This document shows positions 44,256-54,689 of a stretch of 64,000 nt of DNA, in pieces. The stretch's first letter is position 1. Every line of letters starts with the position of its first letter. The position numbers and the translations under genes are program-made. The stretch covers positions 248,001 through 312,000 of the forward strand of contig JAFFJZ010000011.1 in assembly GCA_018340375.1 (NCBI GenBank), given 5' to 3'. This DNA is from Gonatopus flavifemur (taxonomy: Eukaryota; Arthropoda; Insecta; Hymenoptera; Dryinidae). Below the pieces are notes generated by a model, which worked only from the letters and a program-made list of their open reading frames with translations, was not told the origin of the DNA and ran no database searches.

Positions 44256-44483
44256 ACACGGAGAAAAAAGTATTGCTGGCATAACAAGCAGGTCTGTTAC
44301 TATAGCGCGTACAAAACAATTAGCTGAAAGGGCAGGAAAAATGATTGACACAACTACATTTTTTTGCTGACATGAACAAATTTGTTAACAGAACTAACGT
44401 CTTAGCTGCTGGAGTCAATATTTTTGCAAGGACAACAAATTTATTTGTAGGCGCTATAGTAGCAAACCATTTTTTCTCCGTGC
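44256..44483 (-). mobile_element. GCTACTATAG-family MITE, copy 3 (reversed)
   Basis: The ends CACGGAGAAAAAAGTATTGC and GGTTTGCTACT-complement / TTTTTTCTCCGTG. It contains TTGTAGGCGCTATAGTAGC read on the + strand. Confidence 0.8.
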
Positions 44484-44812
44484 AGGGTTAATATTCTTCA
44501 CAGAACTGAAACCGAAAGTTTCATAAACTCCGGGGGTTAAACAAGATAGCTCCGATTACCTAATTTGAATGAAAATCAATGTTTTGTTACCACTTGAATG
44601 CTCACTCTTTTGGAATTGTATTGGTATTTCGATAATCTCTCCAATTACCAAGATTTTGTGATTTTATATTGTAAAAATAGATTAGTCTACAATCCGCTTT
44701 CTGCACCTTTTTCTTGCAGGAATAAACGTTAGATGCACTTTCGGATCTCACGTATTTTGCTGAAAATGTTATTGGATGTATCAATTGAATGTTATCGGTT
44801 ATTGATTAGATG

Positions 44813-45089
44813 CACGGAAAAAAGACTAATTGTAATAACCTGGGTAGAAATAATTCGGACATTTCCCAGTTACCTTCAGCTGGGAATACCACGATTCATT
44901 TCTATCCGGGAACTATTTGAATTGTAAGCACATATGGACCCCCTTTTTTTCGTTCAAATCATAAATTAATTCATTGATTCAATCAATTCAAAATAATTTA
45001 CTTGAAAAATTTTTATTCTAACGAATAAAAGTGGGTCCATATGCGCTTACAATTTAAACGGTTATTTCAACTAATCTTTTTTCTCCGTG
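44813..45089. mobile_element. TA-class MITE, AAGATTAGTT family, with nested hairpin
   Basis: The ends CACGGAAAAAAGACTAATTG / GACTAATCTTTTTTCTCCGTG-like. The body has GTAAGCACATATGGACCC and its inverted counterpart GGGTCCATATGCGCTTAC. The left arm is split by the hairpin 44839-44910. Confidence 0.7.
44839..44910. mobile_element. 72-bp CCC-type hairpin nested in a MITE
   Basis: The ends CCTGGGTAGAAAT and ATTTCTATCCGGG are near-inverted, with AA on both sides. Sister MITEs lack it (AATAACCATTTCAATTG at 47510). Arms pair over TTACCTTCAGCTGGGAATAC-like sequence. Confidence 0.55.
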
Positions 45090-45299
45090 TGTATCAATTG
45101 TTTGGTGTTTCACATCTTATTCATGGATTCCGATTGATTTGGAATTGATGAATTAACCACCAAAATCAACCTTTCGCTTTATAAATTTTTTCGTTGATTC
45201 TCGACATGTTGGAAAATGTATCGTTCCTTCAGCTTTGCGTCTATATCCGCCTATATTGAAAAGAAGAATATAGTTGATGTATGCCCATCCAGAGTATCT

Positions 45300-45535
45300 T
45301 TTTGGTGTAACTAAAAGTTGGGTGCTTTCAACCAAAATTTGATTATGCCAACCGAAAAGATCGTACAGAATCATTTTTAGTTCAAAGAGTAAAACTGAGT
45401 AAGAACATTTGTTCAGCGTAGCCAAATTTTGGTGAAATCTTCCAAACCTTCAGCTATGTTGATGAAAAAATTTTGGTCGAGCATGTAATAACAGAATGTT
45501 TAGTATACATAGCAAAACGGTGTTTTCAGTGCACT
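45300..45535. repeat. partial copy of the 43.8-kb MITE
   Basis: It shares CAACCAAAATTTGRTYAT, TTTTAGTTCAAAGAGT and AAATTTTGGTSRAG with 43799-44082, plus the right end TTTTCAGTGCACTAA. Confidence 0.55.
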
Positions 45536-45715
45536 AACAATCCGTCCGTGACAATGCATCAAACTGATATGTTCAGTATATGTTCGATTTTCTTTGGGAG
45601 AAAAATCGTTTATATTTTGAAATGAGAAAATTTTGGTTGTAATCAATAAAAAAATTATGAAAAAAATATTCATTAAGATATGAAAGCCCTGTCAATCTGC
45701 TTTCTATTAGTTCAT

Positions 45716-46082
45716 TAGGGGTGTGCGAGTAGTGATTTTTCCGAGCCGAGTAATTGAAGTTCCAAGTCGAGTCGAGCTGAGTACTTGAAATTCATCGAGT
45801 ACTTGAAAAATATATGACTTATATGAATATGATTATAAATACGATCTACATGTGAATATGATCCATATGTGATAGTGGATAACGAATCCTTGTGTTTTCT
45901 AAGAATATTCTACACTTTACAGATGATGATTTATGATAATTCTAAAAACATGCTCAAATTATTCGAAGACTTTCGATTAACTCGAAAAATTCCGAGTAGC
46001 TCGGAAATTTCAAGTAATAAAAAATACTTGACTCTCCTCGTCTCGAGAACAATTGAGAATTTTGAGTACTCGCACACCTTTA
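45716..46082. mobile_element. hAT-like element filled with degenerate CGAGTACTTG repeats
   Basis: The ends TAGGGGTGTGCGAGTA / GAGTACTCGCACACCTTTA are inverted. The flanks TAGTTCAT (45708-45715) and TAGTTTGA (46083-46090) look like a decayed 8-bp duplication. Both subterminal regions hold imperfect CGAGTCGAG/GAGTACTTGAAA repeats in inverted order. No ORF. Confidence 0.65.
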
Positions 46083-46109
46083 TAGTTTGAGTACCAGAAT
46101 AAATCGTTT

Positions 46110-46600
46110 CCACTTCGTGATTTTCATCGATATATCTGCGGAAGAATATCGAATCATATTGCGGAATTTACAGATACACGAACACAAAAGATGTGCTAAG
46201 CGTAAAGACGCATGGACGCAATATGATTCCTAGGGAAGTCTTCCCTTTAAGGCCTATACGCGCGAGAAAATCGAGTGCACAGTAAAAAATTTTTCGTCAA
46301 ATTCAACACACAAGCGAATGTTAACCATTTTTCTTCACACTCAAAGTGTGTTGATTCCAGAGTGACACTTATAAAGTGTTAATTTGAACTCGAATAACAT
46401 TTTAATGTGTTGAGAATGAATCGATCGAACAACATTTGATCAGTGTGTTTAATGAATACACAAAAGTGTTAAATATTCAACACTTGAATTTTAACGCGTA
46501 GTTAAATATTCGACACTTGAATTTTGACACGTACTTCTTTTTTACACAATGACGGAATTTTTTTGACTGTGTGGGTACTGTAAAAAGCTCGAATTTTTGG
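46110..46600. mobile_element. partial copy of the 5.1-kb element, interrupted
   Basis: 46120-46280 matches 5876-6020 (GGAAGAATATCG, AGATACACGAACACAAA, ATGATTCCTAGGGAA). The end block GAAAATCGAGTG is separated from GGGTACTGTA by an inserted element (46284-46580). Confidence 0.55.
46284..46580. mobile_element. CACAGTAAAAAA-ended element
   Basis: The ends CACAGTAAAAAATTTTTCGTCAA-like and AATTTTTTTGACTGTG are inverted. The interior is rich in GTGTTNNAATTC and TTAACAC words, including ATTCAACACTTGAATTTTAAC repeated at about 34-bp spacing. It interrupts the repeat around it. Confidence 0.55.
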
Positions 46601-46794
46601 ATTATTATTTTGTTTTTTTTATATGTTTGACAGTTCATTCCTTGCCACCTCATGATATTTTCATTTATATACTTCTAATTCCAATGTAGTAATATATTTA
46701 TGCTGACCAGAGAAAAACCATTGCAAATAGAAAACTATTGAACTCCTCCTTCAAATCAAATAATTCTTCTTCACTTTACTGAAAGTAACTGAAA

Positions 46795-47475
46795 TAATTA
46801 ACCCCCCACAGACTATACCGAATTTTGCTGTTTAGTTGGACTACCTGGGTCTTTGAAAAATTATCTAATTTTTAAAAGGTAACATGGAGTTTTCAAAAGT
46901 TCATAAGACTTTGAGGAAATGCTTCCAATTTCCAGAAATAATTTTCAAAAGTGATAATATCGTAAGAGTATCTTCTATTTTTTTTTATAACTGCATTGAA
47001 ATCAGGAGGAATTTCGAAAGCAAAAAACCAACTCGGCCTTCAAATCACCAGGTAGTCCACGGGTGGTTAACCAGACACTTATTACAAGTAATACAAATAA
47101 CTTTTTGGAAAAGAAATTTTAAAAATAATTCTGTCGACTGTAAGCTCGAATTTTTTTTTACAATTAAAAAATAGATGATAACATTCTATATGACCATGTA
47201 ACTATTCATTTCTATCGGCTACACAATGTTATAGTGATCTCAACTGAAAAAATTGTGAATAATGGGATATAATCTGTTCTTTGAATAGCGCCACGCATCT
47301 CTTTTTCACTCAAATGTATTTCCTTGATAGAGTGAGGGAGACACTATTCAGCACTATTTGGCCAGCGGATTGTCATAGATGTTTCTCCTTATTTGAGTGC
47401 CAGAATTATAACGAAGTCGTTGTGTTATGGAAAACTTGTTAAGAATGATTATAGTTAAGTATGAAAGGATGATTC
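46795..47475. repeat. dispersed repeat shared with 18.06 kb and 7.3 kb
   Basis: 46798-47060 matches 18062-18350. 47285-47370 resembles 7245-7370. No gene. Confidence 0.45.
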
Positions 47476-47478
47476 CAA

Positions 47479-47815
47479 CACGGAATAAAAGATTAGTTGG
47501 AATAACCATTTCAATTGTAAGTGCATATGGACCCATTTTTTTCGTTAGAATAACAATTATTTACGTTGATTTAACTAATGTTTCTAGTATATTATCTTAA
47601 ATTGGTTACATTGATGAATAAATTTTTTATTCTAAGAAAAGGAAAATCCCAGACAGCACAACGTGCCACTGGAACGTTCATGGAAGGTTTATAGAACGTA
47701 GGAGAGGTTTTCTGAACGTTCAGACAACGTCCCGGAGACACATTGTGCTGTTAGGGATGGGGCCATATGCGCTTACAACTTAAATAGTTATTTCAACTGA
47801 TCTTTTCTTTTCATG
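47479..47815. mobile_element. TA-class MITE, AAGATTAGTT family, with nested hairpin
   Basis: The ends CACGGAATAAAAGATTAGTT and AACTGATCTTTTCTTTTCATG are inverted. The body has GTAAGTGCATATGGACCC and the inverted CCATATGCGCTTAC. The hairpin 47648-47756 splits the right arm. Confidence 0.65.
47648..47756. mobile_element. CCC-ended hairpin nested in a MITE
   Basis: The ends CCCAGACAGCACAACG / CACATTGTGCTGTTAGGG are inverted. AT on both sides. Arms carry GAACGTTC-type blocks. The sister MITE at 44813-45089 has no such insert at this point. Confidence 0.75.
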
Positions 47816-48068
47816 AAATACGACAACAATAAAGATATTCTTCAGCACTTATCATACACGGGAGAATAATATTGTCATCATGACCATCCAAAATATCATG
47901 AAAAGTGTATCGTTGATACAATGAATCGGATTGACACGAAGACGATATGTTTTTTTGTTTTGACTTGGAGATATCGTTGTGTTGAACAACATGTAGTATG
48001 TTTATAATGTTTCTGTGTGGAGCATATTGTGTATGGCTACGGTAGCGAGACTAGAAAGTGATGATGGC

Positions 48069-48287
48069 CGGGGACGGATCCAGGAAAGTCTTGAAGAGGG
48101 GCAAATCTAATTTGAATTTTTTGAATCTTAAACTTGAGAAAGCATTCTCAATTTTTTCGATTTCTTGTACTATAATAATGAGGTTTGATCGAGGTGTCAA
48201 ATTCTAAATTTATGTTCAGTTTTCTGAGGGAGAGGTGCGTGCTTCCTGCGCCCCCCACCTCCTCTGGATCCACCAATCCTGATGACA
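48069..48287. mobile_element. CGGATCCAG-ended element
   Basis: GGGGACGGATCCAGGAAAG at 48070 and CCTCTGGATCCACCAATCC at 48270 are inverted ends. AT-rich interior. No ORF. A plausible short non-autonomous transposon, class uncertain. Confidence 0.4.
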
Positions 48288-48318
48288 ATATTTTTTTTCT
48301 GTGTACCTACCAAGCATG

Positions 48319-49457
48319 CATTGAGGAAAAAAAACGTTCTAAATAATACTACATTTTGTACTAAAGTAGTATGATAGATGAAATAGTATAATTTTCACAA
48401 CACAATCTAGTAAAAAAGCATGTTTTATGATGTGACATTGCGCTGAATTAAGAGGTTATATCTGTTTGAAGCCTAAAAATCAGAGGGTTTCTGTGAATTT
48501 TTTGTGACTCTGCAAATGGAACGATCAATATAAGGTTTCGAGGATTTATTATACATATCTTGAGGTGGAAGAAAAATTTTTTTATTTCAATATTGAGGAC
48601 AAAATGGCGGCTCAGTTGTATATACAGAAAAAGTGTATTTTTTGAAGGCGCTCCACGGCCGACATCAGAAGTCTCGTACGTCTGCAGCTAGAACAATGAA
48701 CAAAATTTTTTGTCAATCTACATGAATGTTGCTACAGAAGTACTTAGGATTGTTGAGAAATATTGATTTTTGCAATTTTGGCATCAATTTGAAGAAAAAA
48801 ATCGCATTTTCGACGGAAAAATCGACCATAATTTGTTTATAAAAATCGTAATTGTTCATCAATCGTAAAAATCCTATGTACTCCGATGGATAATTTATCC
48901 GAAAAGGTACAGTTTAATTTTCAAGTCAATTGGATTGAGAATTACTCGATTTCTGACGTCGGCCGATTTTGAAAAAGGAGTTTCGAGAAAAACGCGTTTG
49001 AAGTTTGAGAATGGGTTTGCAATAGGAAATTCTCAAAATAGAGGCTTGCTGATTTTTTTGCCTTCAGTCTGTGATCCCAGCACCATATAACTGCCGTTCT
49101 GAGTTCAAATAACTCTTGGTAACACTCAAAGTGGCTACATGATTGAGAAAGTCGGAATTTGTCATTTTGAACTGCCCAGAGTTGCTTCAGAAATTCATTT
49201 TCTAGGAGTTTCCAAAAAATGTTTTCATCAATACATGTTGTTTGATATCATTCTTAAGATGTTTTTACATCATTTAAGCCAATAAAAAAAAATGGGAAAA
49301 GAAAAAATTCCAAACAGATATAATCCCTTAAACGATTTTCCAAACCATTAAGGATGAATGTTTACTACACTGTGTTGTAAAAATTATACTATCCCACATA
49401 TTCTGCTACTTTGATACAAAATGTTTAGAAATATTTAGAACGTAATTTTTCTCCGTG
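48319..49457. mobile_element. TA-class element containing a TTAA-bounded element
   Basis: The ends CATTGAGGAAAAAAAACGTTC / GAACGTAATTTTTCTCCGTG are inverted. Subterminal ACAACACAATCTAGTA-like and CACTGTGTTGTAAAAATTATAC blocks also pair. The interior is 48448-49331. Confidence 0.6.
48448..49331. mobile_element. Kolobok-like non-autonomous element
   Basis: The ends TTAAGAGGTTATATCTGTTTG and CAAACAGATATAATCCCTTAA are inverted with 19 of 21 matches and include TTAA on both sides. TTAA duplication with ends starting RGG is the Kolobok pattern; piggyBac would read TTAA-CCC. The 884-bp interior (CACGGCCGACATC, CGACGTCGGCC-type words, GAAAAACGCGTTTG) has no ORF. Confidence 0.5.
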
Positions 49458-49964
49458 CTTCTATTCTACATTAATTTTCAAAACTACGTATTGTAACGAA
49501 GATTTGAAGTATTATACATGAGAATTTCAATATAAATTTCCAATATTAACGTATAAAATAATTCACTTGCGTATGTCTAGGAATGCTGGTGAATATAAGA
49601 CGCAGAAAAGAGAACCAAACCAATAAACATTTCCTCATACTGAATGTTTAGAGCGCTGTGTGCCAGGAACGGAGTTATTCAAAAATTAAGGATTGTCTAT
49701 GAATTACGTGAATTGTTTTCTGTCGTTCCTTGTCGCACCAACTTCAGAAATAATGATAAAGAAGGCAATGTTCATTGTTAAATTTTTCAATTTAATCGCA
49801 CTTTTGATACCCTTACTGAAGTAAGTAGTACTTACTAAAGTGAGTGCCCACATAACACATGAGTCTCGGTAATATCTCCAGGGTATTCTTACAATATTAA
49901 AACATCTCCAGAATGTTGCAGGATATTCTGAAGATATTACAAAAACATTTGTGCTATGTCAGTC

Positions 49965-49998
<34 letters not shown>

Positions 49999-52482
49999 CA
50001 GTAGTAGTAGTAGTAGCAGTAGTAGTAGTAGTAGTAGTAGGTGGTTTTACTGACTAAAAGTGAGATTTGTAATTATAAAATGGAAATAATTTCATTTGTT
50101 GATTATTTGAATAGTAATAACTCATCTAACTACTTTGCTTAATCTAAAGTGCGAGAACGAATGAAAGTGGAAATTTCAAAAAATAATTTTTCAATCTTCC
50201 CCCTCGTGCATACCGTCAACTCTCAAAGTATATTCATTAACATTTCCTAATCATTCAAAAAATGTACTCAAGAGAATTCACAAATCTTCATAGTTTCCCA
50301 AATAATAATTAAGATTTGGTGTTGAACAATTCTGGTATCCGGGTTTATACACTTAGTGTGAAAATCAATTCAGAACAATTGATCCCATCTCCCATGTGAA
50401 AAAAATGTCCAAAACTGTATACAATTGTACACAATTTGTATACGATTCGTATCCAACTTGTGTACAATTGTATTCATTTTGTCCGCATGAGCTCCTTCAA
50501 GTGTATGCTTTCAAAAGGAATGAAGACAGGAAATTGGAAAATTTGCCGATTTTTCAATGAAGTTTTCAAATTGACCATACTGACTGAGTCTGGTAGATTT
50601 TTATTGTATTAGCCATAAGAGTGAGAAATAGGGTTTCTGCTCGAGAAATACTGCATCAATATTTACTTCATTGGATCAACGTAATATTTTATTTAATGGA
50701 TCTGTTACATAGCGAGTTTTCGAGATTGATGTCGAACAGATCTGTCATTCAATGTACATGACTGCCATCGAATAAGATTTCATACAAAGTTTTATTGAAC
50801 TTCTTAATGGAGAATTAAAATCTTGGAGTTATCTGATCGATTAAAATTTGGGATCCTTTCATACCTTTTAAATAAACAATCAATTTATTTGTTCGTTATT
50901 TATGAGATATCATTTTATTGAAATCGAAGAAAATCAGCGCCGGATTAACAAATTCTTCTGATATTTTCAATCGGCGTTTAACAAAGGATAGCCGTCATCG
51001 GGTTACGGATTAATTGAAAAAGAAAGGAGAATTTTCTAATCCGGCACGGAAAAAAAATTCATACGTAAAGTGTATTGAGAAGTAACTTTCTTTGAACCAC
51101 AGAGACGCATTATTCAATAATGATGAAGGAATATTCAGTTGAATAAATGAAATATTTGATTGATTCAATGGCCATTGGATGAATTATTTTTTTGCGTCTG
51201 AAGACAACTCTTCCTTGATGGAAATTTCATATCGAAGAAATCTATTCATCAAGAATTAAGGAAAAGTATATTTGGATATTGAAATTTAGTTATTAAACTT
51301 ATGATATCTAATGAGTTTGATTCGTCCAAATCAAATAACCTACCCTTTTTGAATCTAGATCTTTCACGTAACTTTAGATGAAGAACTGTCTGAAAAAAGT
51401 CCAGTTTGAAAAATCCTGTGCCGTATGGATCGACTCTTCAAATTTAAATTTAGTTCATCTCAAAGTGAGTTATTCTTAAGGAATGAGAACTGATCAGAAA
51501 ACCTAGCCTAATGTATACAAAGTTCGGTTTGGAAGTTTGGATCGAGTTTTTGATTTATTAGAACAACTATAGTTGTGTTATGATATATCTCTGATAAATC
51601 TCAGATAAATCGATGTTGATTATCAAATTTTATTGATGTTTTAATTTCTTATTTATTGAGATTTGCAATGACAAAAGAGTTTATTTGTGATAAAGAAGGC
51701 TTATTAATTTTAAACCAATCGTCATTTGGGTCAAATGAGATTTTTTAATAGGTAAGAAACTATATTTAATTGGAATAAACTTGGAATACTCTTTTGTCAA
51801 TTTGAGAGAGATTTATCGTTGAATGTGTTATAAGACAAAATTGGAACAAATTGATAAATTTTATTCCTTGATAAAATCTATCAGTTTTTTCCCTATCTAC
51901 GTTATTCAGCGAATAAACATGGTACTGAACATCCACTGTATATTTACATGCTTTCGATGTAAATCCATAAAAATATTATGCGCACGCAACTGTACCAGAA
52001 CGGAGAGAGTACAGCTGACAAATACGAGGTCGCCTATACTTTAATCGTTTACCAGCAGATGGCACCTGTAATATCTCAACATACGTTTCTTAGACGTAGA
52101 GTCATGGAATGGAATGTATATTGATCAAGAAAAATGTTAGTCAACATCACATGTTCTTGCAGCTAATTGTTAGCCAATTCTATTTTGACAATTTCTCGAA
52201 AAATACTTATGCGTAACTTAAATATCGCTCTGTACGTTCTACCCGCAATAAGACAGGTTGTCCCGTAAACAATGCTAGATCATTTACTGCAGATTACATG
52301 TAATCTTGATTGATGAAGACTTACTTACATATGAATAAAATCGATAAGTTCCAGATCCTGGCTAATGAGAGAGTGGGAATGATATAATGTCTCCAACACT
52401 ACCAAGATATTTCAGGAATCTTTCAGAAATGTAACTCTAGGAATTGGAAATTATTCCAGTTACGTGATGAGGTGTATGCTAC
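49458..52482. other. mostly unannotated DNA with one microsatellite and two hairpins
   Basis: 49848-49956 is a decayed CCCACATAACACA / TTGTGCTATGT hairpin. 50391-50490 is a hairpin with CCCATGTGAAAAAAATG / CATTTTGTCCGCATG ends like 23088-23198. The rest, including a 73-codon + frame at 51823, has no support as coding. Confidence 0.4.
49967..50041. repeat. (GTA)n microsatellite
   Basis: About 25 trinucleotide units with two GCA interruptions. Confidence 0.9.
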
Positions 52483-52800
52483 CCCAAGCAGCAACAGAAG
52501 TTCAACGTATTTACGAAATAGGAACGTTCGTAGAATGTACGAATGAGATACGAAGAAGATATAATGAACGTTTATAGAATATCCTAATGAGACTGTTTTA
52601 AATATATTTTGAACGTACATAATGAATTTGGAATTCACAATATTAATTCTATTGACGTTCGATTGACGTACCGTCGTATATTCGATTAAATATATTTAAT
52701 GAATGTACATAGCACCTATGAAACGGTGCCATTGGAGTGTGCATGGAACACATTCCGGATATTCGAAGAACGTTTACAGTAGGTTCTGGTGCCGCTTGGG
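52483..52800. mobile_element. CAAGCAGCA-ended foldback, copy 3
   Basis: The ends CCCAAGCAGCAACAGAAG / TTCTGGTGCCGCTTGGG are inverted. If the extra leading C is included, the flanks are TA on both sides. About 80% alike with 35662-35981, in inverted orientation inside. Confidence 0.7.
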
Positions 52801-53210
52801 TATCAGTCTACACAAAGTCCTCTCTGTACGACAAAATTCAGAAGGAGACAAGGGAACGTTTTATGTTTGTTTATTACCAGACCTCATCAGGATTCAACGA
52901 ATGTTATGGAGTCTTTGAAGATGCGAAATCTCAATTATTTTCTTCTTTTGATAAAAATTATTGATAAAAATTTTAGTCGACGTGTCAAAAATGCCTGCAA
53001 CTGGCATCTTTAGTACATGATAGTACATATAAGTTTCAGATTGTGTATCTCATTAATTTTTAAGCACTTATTGGTATACGTCGTATTCCAATCAAAAAGT
53101 GCCTATTACACCTGCTATCGTATCCTCTGACCGTATCTTCTAAATGATTCAAATAATCCAATTGGGAGTTGGATAGTTTTTCATTTCATTCGATACTAAT
53201 GGATAATCTG

Positions 53211-53440
53211 CACGGAGAAAAAAGGGTTTGCTACTATAGCGCCTACAAAGTAATTTGTTGCCCTTGCAAAAATATTAACTGCAACAACTAACACGTTAGT
53301 TCTGTTGGCAAATCGGTTTATTTCAGCAAGGAAATTTAGTTGTATCAATCATTTTTTTTTGCTATTTTAGCAATTTTTTTTTGTAGGCGCTATAGTAACA
53401 GACCCGTTTGTTACGCCAGCAATTCTTTTTTCTTCGCGTG
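53211..53440 (+). mobile_element. GCTACTATAG-family MITE, copy 4
   Basis: The ends CACGGAGAAAAAAGGG and CTTTTTTCTTCGCGTG, with GTTTGCTACTATAGCGCCTA and TGTAGGCGCTATAGTAAC inside. Confidence 0.8.
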
Positions 53441-53557
53441 TGCGGTTGTCTGTCTGTCGTTCTGTCGGTATTTGAGGTATCTCCGGACCGAGTAGACCAT
53501 CGTTATCATCATGAGGTAATCAGTCTTGATATTGGTTTGATGAAATCCTCCAAACCT

Positions 53558-53646
53558 GCCCTAGTAGAAATCAACACCGGATCAACGTTGTTCCGAGACA
53601 TCTAAGCTCGAAACAATGTTGATCCGGTGCTAATTTCTGTTAGGGC
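53558..53646. mobile_element. CCC-ended hairpin inside the LINE
   Basis: The ends CCCTAGTAGAAATCAACACC / GGTGCTAATTTCTGTTAGGG are inverted around ATCAACGTTGTTCCGAG-type arms. Comparison with 35400-35430 (GTAATAGGCAGGGTTGG) shows it was inserted between GACA and GG; its flanks CA and CG fit a 2-bp duplication with one change. Confidence 0.75.
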
Positions 53647-53680
53647 GTCTATTATCCGCTATATACTTAATTTCTACATA

Positions 53681-54085
53681 CACTGAGAGGAAAAACTGTA
53701 TCTGAAAATGAGCCCAAGTACAGTTCGTAGTCACAGTAGCTATATTTTCACTATCACAGCGGATTTCATAGCCACTTCAATGGAAAATATGGCTACTGTA
53801 ACTACAAAAATATACTTGGGCTTGTTCCAGCTACACGGAGAGAAAAATATTGCTGGCATAACAAGCAGGTCTGTTACTATGGCGCCTACAAAAAAAAATT
53901 AGCTGTAAGAGCGAGAAAAATGATTGACACAACTACATTTTTTTGCTGACATAAACAAGTTTGTTAAGAGAACTAACGTCTTAGCTGCATATATAGTAGC
54001 ATAATATTTTTGCAAGGACAACAAATTCCTTTGTAGGCGCTGTAGTAGCAAACCATTTTTTCTCCGTGTACAGTTTCGTCTCAGT
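53681..54085. mobile_element. TA-class hairpin MITE inside the LINE
   Basis: The ends CACTGAGAGGAAAAACTGTA / TACAGTTTCGTCTCAGTG are inverted with TA on both sides. The LINE fragment at 35380 has GATAAGTAGAAATT where this copy has GATA, insertion, TATGTAGAAATT. Arms pair over GAGCCCAAGTA and GTAGTTACAGTAGCCATATTTTC-like blocks. Its right arm carries the next element. Confidence 0.8.
53834..54068 (-). mobile_element. GCTACTATAG-family MITE, copy 5 (reversed, nested)
   Basis: The ends CACGGAGAGAAAAATATTGC and CATTTTTTCTCCGTG with TA duplications. It sits in the right arm of 53681-54085, so it is the youngest of the stack. Confidence 0.8.
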
Positions 54086-54689
54086 GTATCTACGACAGCC
54101 CTTATCTTGTATAATTTGCTTCATATAACTTAACCTAGGTCCACCTTTGTAAGTTTTACCATTCATTTTTCCTTCTAATATTCTTCTCAATGAACTGTAG
54201 TATCGTGCGTGTCCTATCAAATTACTTCTTCTTCTAATGACATATTACGAAAGATTTCTTTTTCATTTAACTTCTCAAGTACTTCTTCATTTTTTACTTC
54301 CTCTATCCATTTTATTCTGAGCATGCTTCTATAACACAAGATTTCAAAAGCTTCAAGGCTCCGTTGGTCAGTTTTTCCGATTGTCCAAGTTTCGCAACCG
54401 TATAATGCTGTGCTCTAAGCGTAACCCTTCAAGAATTGCTTCTTCACTGCTAAACTAAGCGAGTAAACCAAATGAATTGAAGTTCATAAGGGATCTTCTT
54501 TAAACCCTCCTCTAAAGACCAGTTGGTTTTTATTAAAATCGGACGAGTCCTCTTATTTTCTCTCAAAAAATAGCTAATCCTGGAGAAAATATTCTCCGCT
54601 GTATACCCTAGCAGCACCAGAATAGACTATGAACTTTCTCCAAATGTTCGAAATATCTTCTATACACTTTCCAATAAGACCGTTTCATG

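Larger units (their letters stand above)
53495..54600 (-). pseudogene. broken LINE (non-LTR retrotransposon) 3' end
   Basis: On the minus strand from about 54430 the translated blocks TALYGCETWTIGKTDQRSLE, AFEILCYRSMLRIKWIEEVK, NEEVLEKLNEKEIFRNM and IGHARYYSSLRRILEGKMNG (with frame changes) match the pattern of insect LINE ORF2 C-termini after the reverse transcriptase. The end is RAG-FGGFHQTN-like and GAT-rich. It is cut by insertions at 53558-53646 and 53681-54085 and by frameshifts and stops, so it is dead. The fragment at 35345-35480 shows the uninterrupted end. Confidence 0.7.

Noticed and set aside
49967..50041. Regularly spaced repeat, considered as an array
   Set aside because: A simple (GTA)n microsatellite without spacers; no CRISPR-like structure exists in the window, nor would it be expected in insect DNA.
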